From an uncultured delta proteobacterium (GTDB lineage: Bacteria > Myxococcota_A > Polyangia > Polyangiales > Polyangiaceae), in NCBI GenBank assembly GCA_903906315.1, contig CAIVJW010000308.1, forward strand, positions 1-57,601: a stretch of DNA of 57,601 bases, written 5' to 3'. Positions 28,005 to 35,520 of this stretch are shown piece after piece; position 1 is the stretch's first letter, and each line of letters begins with the position of its first letter. Under the pieces are notes generated by a model, which was not told the DNA's origin, did not search any database, and saw nothing but the letters and a program-made list of their open reading frames with translations. Both the position numbers and the translations under genes were made by a program.

Positions 28005-29314
28005 CGCGTCCTCCCGGCCTTGAAGTCGCCCGCGTCCGGCTGCTTCAGGATGCTCACCGAGTTGATCCCGCCGAAGCCGAAGGAGTTCTTCATCACGTAC
28101 TTCATGTCGAGGTCGCAGCCCTCGTTCGCGCAGACCTGCAGATCGATCTCCGGGTCGATCTCCTCGACGTTGATCGACGGGTGGAGCTTGCCTGCGTTCA
28201 TCTGGAGGATGGCGGCGACGCTCTCGACCACCGGCGCGGCCCAGCAGGTGTGGCCGAGCATGGACTTCGTCGCGTTGATCTTCAGCTTCCTGGCGTGGTC
28301 GCCGAAGACGCGCTTGATAGAGCGCATCTCCGTCAGATCGCCGAGCGGCGTCGAGGTCGCGTGCGCGTTGATGTAGTCGATCTGCTCGGCCGCGATGCCC
28401 GTCTGCTTGAGCAGCTTCGCCATCAGGCGCGACTGGCCGTCCTCGGACGGGTTCGGCAGGTGGTTCGCGTCCGAGTTCGCCTCCACGCCCATCAGCTCCG
28501 CGTAGATCGGCGCGCCGCGCTTCTTGGCCGCCTCCCACTCCTCGAGCACCATCGTCGCGCCGCCGTGCGCCGGGACGAAGCCCTCGCGGCGCAGGTCGAA
28601 CGGGCGGCTCGCCTTCGTCGGCTCGTCGTGGAAGTTCTGGTAGGTGATCGCGCCCATCATGGCCATCGCGTGCAGCTCGACCGGGGAGAAGTCGAGGACC
28701 GCGCCGACCACCATCGCGACGTCCACGTCGTGATACCGGATCTCGTCGATCGCGCAGCGGAGCGCCGTGTTGCCCGACGCGCACGCCGCGCCGATCGTGT
28801 AGATCGGGCCCATCACGTGCAGGACGTCGGAGACCGATCCCGCGTGGTCGGTGTCGAGGCCGGTCAGCGCCAGCAGCGAGTCCATGAAATCGGGCTCGTC
28901 CGCGAACGTGAGGCGGTTCTCGTACTGGTAGTTGAAGTTGATGTTGTGGCCCGCGACGATCGCCGAGACGCGCGTCGGGTCGATGTCCGCGCCGAAGAGG
29001 CCGGCGTCGAGGTAGCCGTCGACCGCCAGGAGCATCGAGAGCTTCGTCGACCACGGGGCCTTCGAGACGATCTTGCGCAGGCGCTTGTAGACGTCCGCCG
29101 GGATCCTGCCCTCGTAGCTCGCGACCTTCGCCTTGATGTCGTAGCCGGTCAGGTCCGCGCCGACCTTCGAGTAGCAGCGCGAGACGTCGAGCTGCTTCCA
29201 GTTCGACAGCGCCGACTTGCCGGCGAGCAGGCCGTCGAGGAAGCCGCCCAGCGTGTCGCCGAGCGGGGTGTTGATGGCCATTCCGGTGATGGCGATTCGC
29301 TTAGCCCTCGACAA
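28001..29314 (-). CDS. fabF: Beta-ketoacyl-ACP synthase (FabF-like ketosynthase)
   Basis: This 437-residue ketosynthase has an intact Cys-His-His triad: Cys178 in GAACASGN, His318 in NAHATSTP and His355 in KSMLGHTC, with Lys350. It should therefore condense acyl and malonyl units, and is not the decarboxylase-only type found in beta-branching cassettes, where the Cys is replaced. It starts at a TTG at 29314 and overlaps the end of the dehydratase gene by 14 bases. It is one gene of a dedicated set separate from a standard fab cluster: no fabD, fabH or second acpP is adjacent. Confidence 0.94.
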   Translation of the reverse strand: MSRAKRIAITGMAINTPLGDTLGGFLDGLLAGKSALSNWKQLDVSRCYSKVGADLTGYDIKAKVASYEGRIPADVYKRLRKIVSKAPWSTKLSMLLAVDGYLDAGLFGADIDPTRVSAIVAGHNINFNYQYENRLTFADEPDFMDSLLALTGLDTDHAGSVSDVLHVMGPIYTIGAACASGNTALRCAIDEIRYHDVDVAMVVGAVLDFSPVELHAMAMMGAITYQNFHDEPTKASRPFDLRREGFVPAHGGATMVLEEWEAAKKRGAPIYAELMGVEANSDANHLPNPSEDGQSRLMAKLLKQTGIAAEQIDYINAHATSTPLGDLTEMRSIKRVFGDHARKLKINATKSMLGHTCWAAPVVESVAAILQMNAGKLHPSINVEEIDPEIDLQVCANEGCDLDMKYVMKNSFGFGGINSVSILKQPDAGDFKAGRTR

Positions 29315-29840
29315 GATACACCTCCATGATGGCGAAGGCGGTCACGGCCTCGCCCTTGAGAAGCTGCCCGGCGCAGATCGCGGTCTGATCGTTTGCGTCG
29401 AGCAAAGTGGCCAAAATGGTGAGCTCGTCGCCGGGGAGGACCTCGGCGAGGAAGAGAGCCGTGTGGATCTTGAGCGCGCGGACGTCGGTCGGCTTCGCGT
29501 CGGGGGCGACGAGGTCGGTCCCCCGATTGGCGAAGTGAGCGAGGCAGATGCCCGCCTGGCCCATCGTCTCGAGCTCGAGCACCCCCGGGTAGATGGGGAA
29601 GCCCGGGAAGTGGCCCACGAAGACAGGGTCGTTCGGGTCGATCCGGCGCGTGGCCGCGAGGCCCGGGATCGTGCGGTCGATGGCCGTGATGCGGTCGACG
29701 AACAGCATCGGGTCGCGGTGCGGCAGGAGCCGCTGGACGACGTCCCGCCCGTAGTCGACCGTGACGGTCTGCTCGGTGGGCGTCCACAGGCGGCGCTTCT
29801 TGCCAGCGCGGGTGAGCGCGCTGATCTCTTCCGGCGACAT
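29301..29840 (-). CDS. 3-hydroxyacyl-ACP dehydratase (FabZ/FabA-like hotdog fold)
   Basis: This is a 179-residue protein. LPHRDPMLFVDRI, then VGHFPGFPIYPGVLELETM, place the catalytic His at 77 and the acidic residue at Glu91, the FabZ arrangement. The N-terminal 30 residues are an extension relative to the typical 150-residue FabZ. It removes water from 3-hydroxyacyl-ACP to give the enoyl form that the YX6K SDRs could then reduce. GGAGAG lies just upstream of the ATG. It starts 15 bases after the oxoamine synthase stop. Confidence 0.9.
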   Translation of the reverse strand: MSPEEISALTRAGKKRRLWTPTEQTVTVDYGRDVVQRLLPHRDPMLFVDRITAIDRTIPGLAATRRIDPNDPVFVGHFPGFPIYPGVLELETMGQAGICLAHFANRGTDLVAPDAKPTDVRALKIHTALFLAEVLPGDELTILATLLDANDQTAICAGQLLKGEAVTAFAIMEVYLVEG

Positions 29841-29855
29841 CGGTGTCTCTCCTGG

Positions 29856-31181
29856 CTAGCTGCCGGGGTGAGCCGCGACCGTGGCGGCGGCGGCGCGCGC
29901 CTCGTCCGCGGGACGCAGCTTGTTCGTGCCCTTGAGAGCGCGGACGATCGTGCTCTCGATGATGTTCAGCGCCTCGTCGAGGTCCGCGCGCGTGTGGGCG
30001 GCCGTGACCGAGCAGCGGAATCGGACCTGCTCCTCGGGCACCGACGGGAAGTCGACCGGGGCCATGAAGAGGCCCTTCGCCAGCATCGCGTAGCTCAGCA
30101 TGTAGAGCATCGGCCGGTTCGGCCCGATGACGATCGGCACGACCTGCGTGGTCGACTCGCCGATGTCGAGGCCGAGGCCGACGAGCTGACGGCGGAAGTA
30201 CGTCGAGTTCTCCCAGAGGCGCTTGCGCAGGACGTCGTCGCGCGTCGCGACCTCGAGCGCCTTCGACGCCGAGGCGACGACCGACGGCGGCAGCGCGCAC
30301 GAGAAGCCGTACGGGTTCGCGTAGTAGCGCATGTAATCGAGCAGGTTCGTCTTGCCGGACACGAAGCTGCCGGTCGCCGCGAACGCCTTCGAGAACGTGG
30401 CGTACTTGAGGGCGATGCGCTGCTCGACGCCGAAGTGCTCGCCGACGCCCTGGCCGGTGGCACCCATCGTGAGGATCGAGTGGGCCTCGTCGATCATGAG
30501 GCCGACGCCGTGCCGCTCGGTCACCTCGAGGATGGCGGGCAGGTCGGCGACGTCGCCGTCCATGGAGTAGATGCCCTCGACGACCACGATCCGGCGCTTG
30601 CCGGTGGTCTTCTTCAGGATCGTGTCGAGCGCCTCGGCCTTGTTGTGGTCGAACATCAGCAGCTGCGCGCCGGACAGCTTGGCGCCGTCCACGATGCAGA
30701 GGTGCGCCTTGTTGTCGACGATCGCGATGTCGCCCTTGCGCAGGATGGCCTCGAGGGCGCCGAGCGCCCCGCCGAACCCGCTGTTGAAGAGCATCGCGTT
30801 CTCGCGGCCGAGGAAGGTCGCGATCTGCTTCTCGAGCCCGCGGTGCAGGTCCGTCATCCCCGAGAGGATGGGCGATCCGCACGCGCCGGTGCCGTACGCG
30901 TCGATGGCGGCCTTGGCGGCGGCCGTCGTCTCGGGGTGCTTGGTCATCCCGAGATAGTTGTACGAGGCGAGGTTGATTACATTTCGCCGCAGGCCTTCCG
31001 CTTCGACGGAGGTGCGGGGCACGGCTCCGCCGAGGAGGCTGCGCTCGTACATCGAGGTCCCCCACGTGCTCGCCTTGCGCCACTCCGTGAAGTCGGCCGG
31101 CGGGACGAGGGGGTCGTCGGTGTCGCTGACGTGGAAGTCGGCGAGGCTGAAGCGGGCTGCGTCGAGCGGATCCATGGGCAC
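29856..31181 (-). CDS. Alpha-oxoamine synthase, serine palmitoyltransferase-like
   Basis: This 441-residue PLP enzyme belongs to aminotransferase fold type I. Family landmarks: SYNYLGM near 74, GSPILSGMTDLHRGLE, a ring-stacking His160 in AHLCIVDG, Asp231/His234 in DEAHS, and Schiff-base Lys265 in TFSKAFAATGSF. The last motif is closer to serine palmitoyltransferase than to the GKAFG type of KBL/BioF. Such enzymes condense an acyl thioester with an amino acid and release CO2, giving an alpha-amino ketone. First gene of the operon, hence probably the chain-releasing or head-group step, or a sphingoid-base enzyme. ATG at 31175 is an alternative start. Confidence 0.9.
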   Translation of the reverse strand: MPMDPLDAARFSLADFHVSDTDDPLVPPADFTEWRKASTWGTSMYERSLLGGAVPRTSVEAEGLRRNVINLASYNYLGMTKHPETTAAAKAAIDAYGTGACGSPILSGMTDLHRGLEKQIATFLGRENAMLFNSGFGGALGALEAILRKGDIAIVDNKAHLCIVDGAKLSGAQLLMFDHNKAEALDTILKKTTGKRRIVVVEGIYSMDGDVADLPAILEVTERHGVGLMIDEAHSILTMGATGQGVGEHFGVEQRIALKYATFSKAFAATGSFVSGKTNLLDYMRYYANPYGFSCALPPSVVASASKALEVATRDDVLRKRLWENSTYFRRQLVGLGLDIGESTTQVVPIVIGPNRPMLYMLSYAMLAKGLFMAPVDFPSVPEEQVRFRCSVTAAHTRADLDEALNIIESTIVRALKGTNKLRPADEARAAAATVAAHPGS

Positions 31182-31204
31182 TCGGGGGTGGTGAGTAGGG
31201 TTGC

Positions 31205-31233
31205 GCCGTACACGTCGGCCAGACGGCCGTCAA
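31205..31233 (-). promoter_or_regulatory. Candidate promoter of the lipid operon
   Basis: On the minus strand, TTGACG (31228-31233) is followed after 17 bases by TACGGC (31205-31210), giving a start near 31198 and a short leader to the start at 31181. The -35 is good; the -10 is weak for sigma-70. It lies in a locally AT-richer island. Prediction only. Confidence 0.4.
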
Positions 31234-31239
31234 TAACGA

Positions 31240-31257
31240 GTGTCGAGTTTTAGACAC
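31240..31257. promoter_or_regulatory. 18-bp imperfect palindrome, candidate operator
   Basis: GTGTC and GACAC flank eight bases of AT-rich sequence; the whole 18-bp unit GTGTCGAGTTTTAGACAC pairs at six of nine positions. It sits seven bases upstream of the candidate -35 of the lipid operon and about 115 bases from argF, so a regulator here could affect either transcript. Confidence 0.4.
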
Positions 31258-31283
31258 CTTGGCTCGACGCGCAAGGTCGAACG

Positions 31284-31300
31284 TTGCCGTGGTGCGGCAA
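31284..31300. promoter_or_regulatory. Perfect inverted repeat upstream of argF
   Basis: TTGCCG-TGGTG-CGGCAA is a perfect 6-bp inverted repeat with a 5-base centre, about 73 bases before the argF start. It could be an operator or a leader hairpin of the ornithine/carbamoyl-phosphate operon. It does not resemble an ARG box. Confidence 0.4.
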
Positions 31301-31373
31301 GACCGATCGGCGCGCCGCGTCGTCGCGCAAGCGCCTTGATTCGGCGCGCGGTCACCCCCAAAGCTCTCGGGCG

Positions 31374-32279
31374 ATGACCAGGCACTTCCTGTCGGTTCGT
31401 GATTTCTCCGCTGAAGAGACCCTCGACACGTTCGCCCTCGCCTCGGAGATGAAGCGCGCCCCCGCGCGCTTCGCCGAGGCGCTCAAGGGCAAAGCGCTCG
31501 CGATGCTCTTCGAGAAGCCCTCCCTGCGCACCCGCGTTTCCTTCGACGTCGGGATCCAGCAGCTCGGCGGCTTCTCGCTCTACATCTCGCCGAACGAGGT
31601 GAGCCTCGGCAAGCGCGAGTCGATCGCCGACGTCGCGAAGAACCTCGAGCGCATGGTGCAGGGCATCATGATCCGCACCTTCGGGCACGCGATCGTGACC
31701 GAGATGGCGGCCCATTCGCACGTGCCGGTCGTGAACGGGCTCACGGACACGCACCACCCGTGCCAGGGCATGGCCGACTTCCTCACCATCCAGGAGGTGA
31801 AGGGCAAGCTCGAGGGCGTGCGGGTCGCGTACGTCGGCGACGGAAACAACGTCGCCCACTCGCTCATCGAGGCGGCCGCCCGCGTGGGCGCCCACATCGC
31901 GATCGGCTGCCCCGAGGGCTACGACCCGAACGCGGGCATCGTGGCCTGGGGGCGCGAGAACGGCGCCGCGAGCGTGACGGTCACGCATGATCCGGCCGCC
32001 GCCGTCGCCGGGGCCGACGTCGTCTACGCCGACGTCTGGGCGAGCATGGGCCAGGAGTCGGAGGCGGCCGCGCGCAAGGCGATCTTCGTCCCGTTCCAGG
32101 TGAACGACGAGCTCTTCGGCAAGGCCAAGCCGGACGCGATCTTCATGCACTGCCTGCCCGCGCACCGCGGCGAGGAGGTCACGGCGAGCGTGATCGACTC
32201 GGCCCGGTCCGTGGTCTTCCAGCAGGCGGAGAACCGCCTGCACGTGCAGAAGGCCATCCTCAAGAAGTTGATGAGCTGA
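31374..32279 (+). CDS. argF: Ornithine carbamoyltransferase
   Basis: This 301-residue enzyme starts at the ATG at 31374. The carbamoyl-phosphate loop is SLRTR at 50-54 in FEKPSLRTRVSF, a known OTCase variant of STRTR. HHPCQGMADF and MHCLPAHRGEEV are the other active-site motifs. It interconverts ornithine plus carbamoyl phosphate with citrulline. Carbamate kinase follows after eight bases, so a catabolic (ArcB-like) direction is likely: citrulline phosphorolysis followed by ATP formation. It could also serve biosynthesis; sequence alone does not decide this. Confidence 0.94.
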   Translation: MTRHFLSVRDFSAEETLDTFALASEMKRAPARFAEALKGKALAMLFEKPSLRTRVSFDVGIQQLGGFSLYISPNEVSLGKRESIADVAKNLERMVQGIMIRTFGHAIVTEMAAHSHVPVVNGLTDTHHPCQGMADFLTIQEVKGKLEGVRVAYVGDGNNVAHSLIEAAARVGAHIAIGCPEGYDPNAGIVAWGRENGAASVTVTHDPAAAVAGADVVYADVWASMGQESEAAARKAIFVPFQVNDELFGKAKPDAIFMHCLPAHRGEEVTASVIDSARSVVFQQAENRLHVQKAILKKLMS

Positions 32280-32287
32280 GGCCCGCC

Positions 32288-33229
32288 ATGGTGAAGACGG
32301 CGCTGATCGCGGTCGGGGGCAACTCGCTCATCCGGCCTGGAGAGAAGGGGACCGTCGCGGAGCAGCTCGCGAACGCCGAGCGCACAGCGCAGGCGGTCGT
32401 GAAGCTGGTGGCCGCGGGCGTGCGCGTCGTCATGACGCACGGCAACGGGCCGCAGGTGGGCGCGGGCCTCCTGCGATCGGAGCGCGCGGCGGGCGAGGTC
32501 TACGACCAGCCGCTCGACGTGTGCGACGCCGCGACCCAGGGCGAGATCGGCTACTACCTGCAGCAGTCGCTGCTGAACGCGCTGGCCGACGCCGGCCTCA
32601 CGGTGCCCGTCGCGACCGTGCTCACGCAGGTGGTCGTCTCCGCCGACGACCCCGCGCTGAAGAAGCCGACCAAGCCCGTCGGGCCGTTCTACTCGCAGGC
32701 CGACGCCGAGGACCGCGCGAGGCGCCTGGGCTGGTCGGTCGTCGAGGACGCCGCGCGCGGCTGGCGGCGGGTCGTCCCGTCGCCCGAGCCGATCGAGGTC
32801 ATCGAGCAGGAGGTCATCCGCAAGATGGTGGCCGACGGCGTGCTCGTGATCGCGGCCGGCGGCGGCGGTATCCCGGTCGTGCGCGAGGGCGCGCACCTGC
32901 GCGGCATCGAGGCCGTCATCGACAAGGACCGCGCGTCGGCCGTGCTCGCGGCGGAGCTCGGCGTCGACATGCTCATCATCTCGACGGCCGAGCCCAACGT
33001 CTTCGTGGACTACAAGAAGCCCACGCAGCGGCTGCTCGGTCGGGTCGTCGCCTCCGAGCTCGACGCATACGCGGCGGCCGGCCAGTTCCCGCCGGGCAGC
33101 ATGGGCCCCAAGGTGGAGTCGGTGCTCCGCTTCGTGAAGGCGCGGGGCGGCGAGGCGGTCATCACGTCGTACGAGCACCTCGCCGACGCCGTCCACGGCG
33201 CCGCCGGGACGCGGATCGTGCCCGGCTGA
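32288..33229 (+). CDS. arcC: Carbamate kinase
   Basis: This 313-residue protein has the usual length for carbamate kinase. The N-terminus (LIAVGGNSLIRPG), THGNGPQVG and IAAGGGGIPVV are characteristic of the family and line the nucleotide and carbamate sites. It transfers phosphate from carbamoyl phosphate to ADP, giving ATP, CO2 and ammonia. Together with the preceding OTCase it would give the two lower steps of the arginine deiminase route. No arginine deiminase gene is found in the window. Confidence 0.96.
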   Translation: MVKTALIAVGGNSLIRPGEKGTVAEQLANAERTAQAVVKLVAAGVRVVMTHGNGPQVGAGLLRSERAAGEVYDQPLDVCDAATQGEIGYYLQQSLLNALADAGLTVPVATVLTQVVVSADDPALKKPTKPVGPFYSQADAEDRARRLGWSVVEDAARGWRRVVPSPEPIEVIEQEVIRKMVADGVLVIAAGGGGIPVVREGAHLRGIEAVIDKDRASAVLAAELGVDMLIISTAEPNVFVDYKKPTQRLLGRVVASELDAYAAAGQFPPGSMGPKVESVLRFVKARGGEAVITSYEHLADAVHGAAGTRIVPG

Positions 33230-33302
33230 GCGCTCCGGCCGGCGCGACGCCGGCGCGCATCTCTCCCTCTCGGAACCCTCTCCTGACCTAGAGACGATCC
33301 CC

Positions 33303-34217
33303 ATGCAGCTCCGGCACGTCATCGAGTCGCAGCAGTTCACCGTCCCCCTGCTCCGCGAGCTCTTCGCCCGCACGCAGCAGATGGAGCGCGTCGTCGCGAG
33401 GGGCGGCACCCTCGACTACCAGAGCAAGATCGTGGCGACCTTGTTCTACCAGCCGTCCACGCGGACGCGGTTCTCGTTCGAGGCCGCGGCGTACCGCCTG
33501 GGCGGGCGCGTCCTCTCGACCGAGCAGGCGCGGTTCTTCTCCTCCGACGTCGCGGGCGAGCAGCTCGAGGACACCATTCGCATCGTGGCGGGCGTGTCGG
33601 ACGCGATCGTGCTGCGCCACGATCAGGAGGGCGGCGCGCGGCGGGCGGCGCTCGTGTCGAGCGTGCCGGTGATCAACGCGGGCGACGGGCAGAGCGGGCA
33701 GCACCCGACGCAGGCGCTGCTCGACCTGTACACGATCCACCGCGAGCGCCGCGGGCTCGAGGGCCTGTCCATCGCGCTCATCGGCGAGCTCGACCGCGGC
33801 CGGACGGCCCGATCGCTCGCGTACCTGCTCAGCAAGTTCGAGCGAGTGAGGATCTTCTTCGTGTCGCCGCCCGAGGTGCAGATGCAGCCGGACATCCTGC
33901 GGCACCTCGACGAGCACGGCGTCTGGTACTCGCTCGAGTCCGACCTGTCGAAGGTGCTCGGCGAGGTCGACGTGGTCTATCAGACGCGCATCCGTCCCGA
34001 GCGCCTCGCCGACGGCAACGTGTCGCGCTACGCGCTCGACGCCGCGCTGCTCGGGAAGCTGAAGAAGGACGCCGTCATCTTGCACCCGCTCCCGCGCACG
34101 GTCGAGATCGACCCCGCCGTCGACGCCGACCCGCGCGCCCGCTACTTCGAGCAGGCCAAAAATGGGCTGTTCGTGAGGATGGCGCTGCTGTCGCTCGTCT
34201 GGGACGGCCCCTCCTGA
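33303..34217 (+). CDS. pyrB: Aspartate carbamoyltransferase catalytic chain
   Basis: This 304-residue enzyme has the ATCase motifs FYQPSTRTRFSFE, GQHPTQALLDLYTI, GELDRGRTARSLAYL and HPLPRTVEI; the C-terminal NGLFVRMALL is typical. It makes N-carbamoyl-aspartate from aspartate and carbamoyl phosphate, the first committed pyrimidine step. No pyrC, pyrI or other pyrimidine gene is adjacent; instead it sits between carbamate kinase and ornithine aminotransferase. It may be a pathway-specific paralogue drawing on the same carbamoyl phosphate pool, or accept a different substrate. A 73-bp gap separates it from arcC. Confidence 0.92.
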   Translation: MQLRHVIESQQFTVPLLRELFARTQQMERVVARGGTLDYQSKIVATLFYQPSTRTRFSFEAAAYRLGGRVLSTEQARFFSSDVAGEQLEDTIRIVAGVSDAIVLRHDQEGGARRAALVSSVPVINAGDGQSGQHPTQALLDLYTIHRERRGLEGLSIALIGELDRGRTARSLAYLLSKFERVRIFFVSPPEVQMQPDILRHLDEHGVWYSLESDLSKVLGEVDVVYQTRIRPERLADGNVSRYALDAALLGKLKKDAVILHPLPRTVEIDPAVDADPRARYFEQAKNGLFVRMALLSLVWDGPS

Positions 34218-34298
34218 GGTCACGGATCGGGCTGCGCACGAACCCTCGGCGGCCCGTCCCAACACGCGATCACCCCGAACCGCGGGGAGAGGACCGTC

Positions 34299-35495
34299 AT
34301 GCGAACGTCCGACTACATCGAGCTCGAGAACACGTACGGCGCCCATAACTACCACCCGCTCGACGTCGTCATCGAGCGAGCCGAGGGCGTCTGGGTCTGG
34401 GACGTCGAGGGGCACAAGTACATGGACTGCCTCGCCGCCTACTCGGCGGTGAACCAGGGCCACTGTCACCCTGCCATTCGAGCCGCGCTCGTCGCGCAGG
34501 CCGACAAGGTGAGCCTCGTCTCCCGCGCGTTCCGCAACACCGAGCTGCCGCTCTTCCTGTCGGAGATCCACACGCTCGTCGGCTACGAGGTGGCGCTCCC
34601 GATGAACACGGGGGCCGAGGCCGTCGAGACGGCGCTGAAGGTCGCGCGCCGCTGGGGCTACGACGTGAAGGGCATCCCGGCCGACCAGGCCGAGATCATC
34701 GTCTGTTCGAACAACTTTCACGGTCGCACGGTCACCATCGTCAGCTTCTCGACCGAGCCCGCCTACAAGCGCGGTTTCGGCCCCGAGACACCGGGCTTCA
34801 AGATCGTGCCCTACGGGGACGCGGCTGCGCTGCGCGCGGCCATCGGGCCGAACACCTGCGCGTTCCTGGTCGAGCCCATCCAGGGCGAGGCCGGGATCGT
34901 GATCCCGCCGGAGGGTTACCTCGCCGAGGTGCGCCGCCTCTGCACCGAGCAGAACGTGCTCTTCATGTGCGACGAGATCCAGTCGGGCCTCGGGCGGACT
35001 GGCAAGCTCTTCTGCTGGCAGCACGAGGACGCGCGGCCGGACGTGCTCATCATCGGCAAGGCGCTCGGCGGCGGGTATTTCCCCATCTCGGCGGTGCTCG
35101 CCGAGCGATCGGTGCTGGGCGTGCTCGAGCCCGGGTCGCACGGCTCGACGTTCGGCGGCAACCCGCTCGCGTCGGCCGTCGCGCGGGCGGCGCTGCGGGT
35201 GATCGTCGACGAGAAGCTCTCGGAGCGGTCGGCGGAGCTCGGCGAGTACTTCCTGGGCAAGCTCCGCACGATGACGGGGCCGACGCTGAAGGAGGTCCGC
35301 GGGCGCGGGCTCTGGATTGGCATCGAGCTCACCGGGCCGGCGCGGCCGGCGTGCGAGGCGCTCCGCGCGGAGGGCCTGCTGTGCAAGGAGACGCACGAGC
35401 ACGTCATTCGTATCGCGCCGCCGCTGACGATCACGCGGGACGAAATCGACTGGGCCTTCGACCGCATCCGCAAGGTCATCGAGCGGGGCATCTGA
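34299..35495 (+). CDS. rocD: Ornithine aminotransferase (class III, PLP)
   Basis: This is a 398-residue protein. [19 protein letters not shown] is the ornithine aminotransferase N-terminal signature. The PLP site shows [30 protein letters not shown] and the Schiff-base lysine in [12 protein letters not shown]. It converts ornithine and 2-oxoglutarate to glutamate-5-semialdehyde and glutamate. In this operon it would remove the ornithine produced from citrulline by the OTCase, toward glutamate or proline. The region around GGGGAGAGG upstream of the ATG provides a good ribosome site. Confidence 0.95.
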   Translation: MRTSDYIELENTYGAHNYHPLDVVIERAEGVWVWDVEGHKYMDCLAAYSAVNQGHCHPAIRAALVAQADKVSLVSRAFRNTELPLFLSEIHTLVGYEVALPMNTGAEAVETALKVARRWGYDVKGIPADQAEIIVCSNNFHGRTVTIVSFSTEPAYKRGFGPETPGFKIVPYGDAAALRAAIGPNTCAFLVEPIQGEAGIVIPPEGYLAEVRRLCTEQNVLFMCDEIQSGLGRTGKLFCWQHEDARPDVLIIGKALGGGYFPISAVLAERSVLGVLEPGSHGSTFGGNPLASAVARAALRVIVDEKLSERSAELGEYFLGKLRTMTGPTLKEVRGRGLWIGIELTGPARPACEALRAEGLLCKETHEHVIRIAPPLTITRDEIDWAFDRIRKVIERGI

Positions 35496-35520
35496 AGGCC
35501 TTCCAACCGAGGACAAACCG

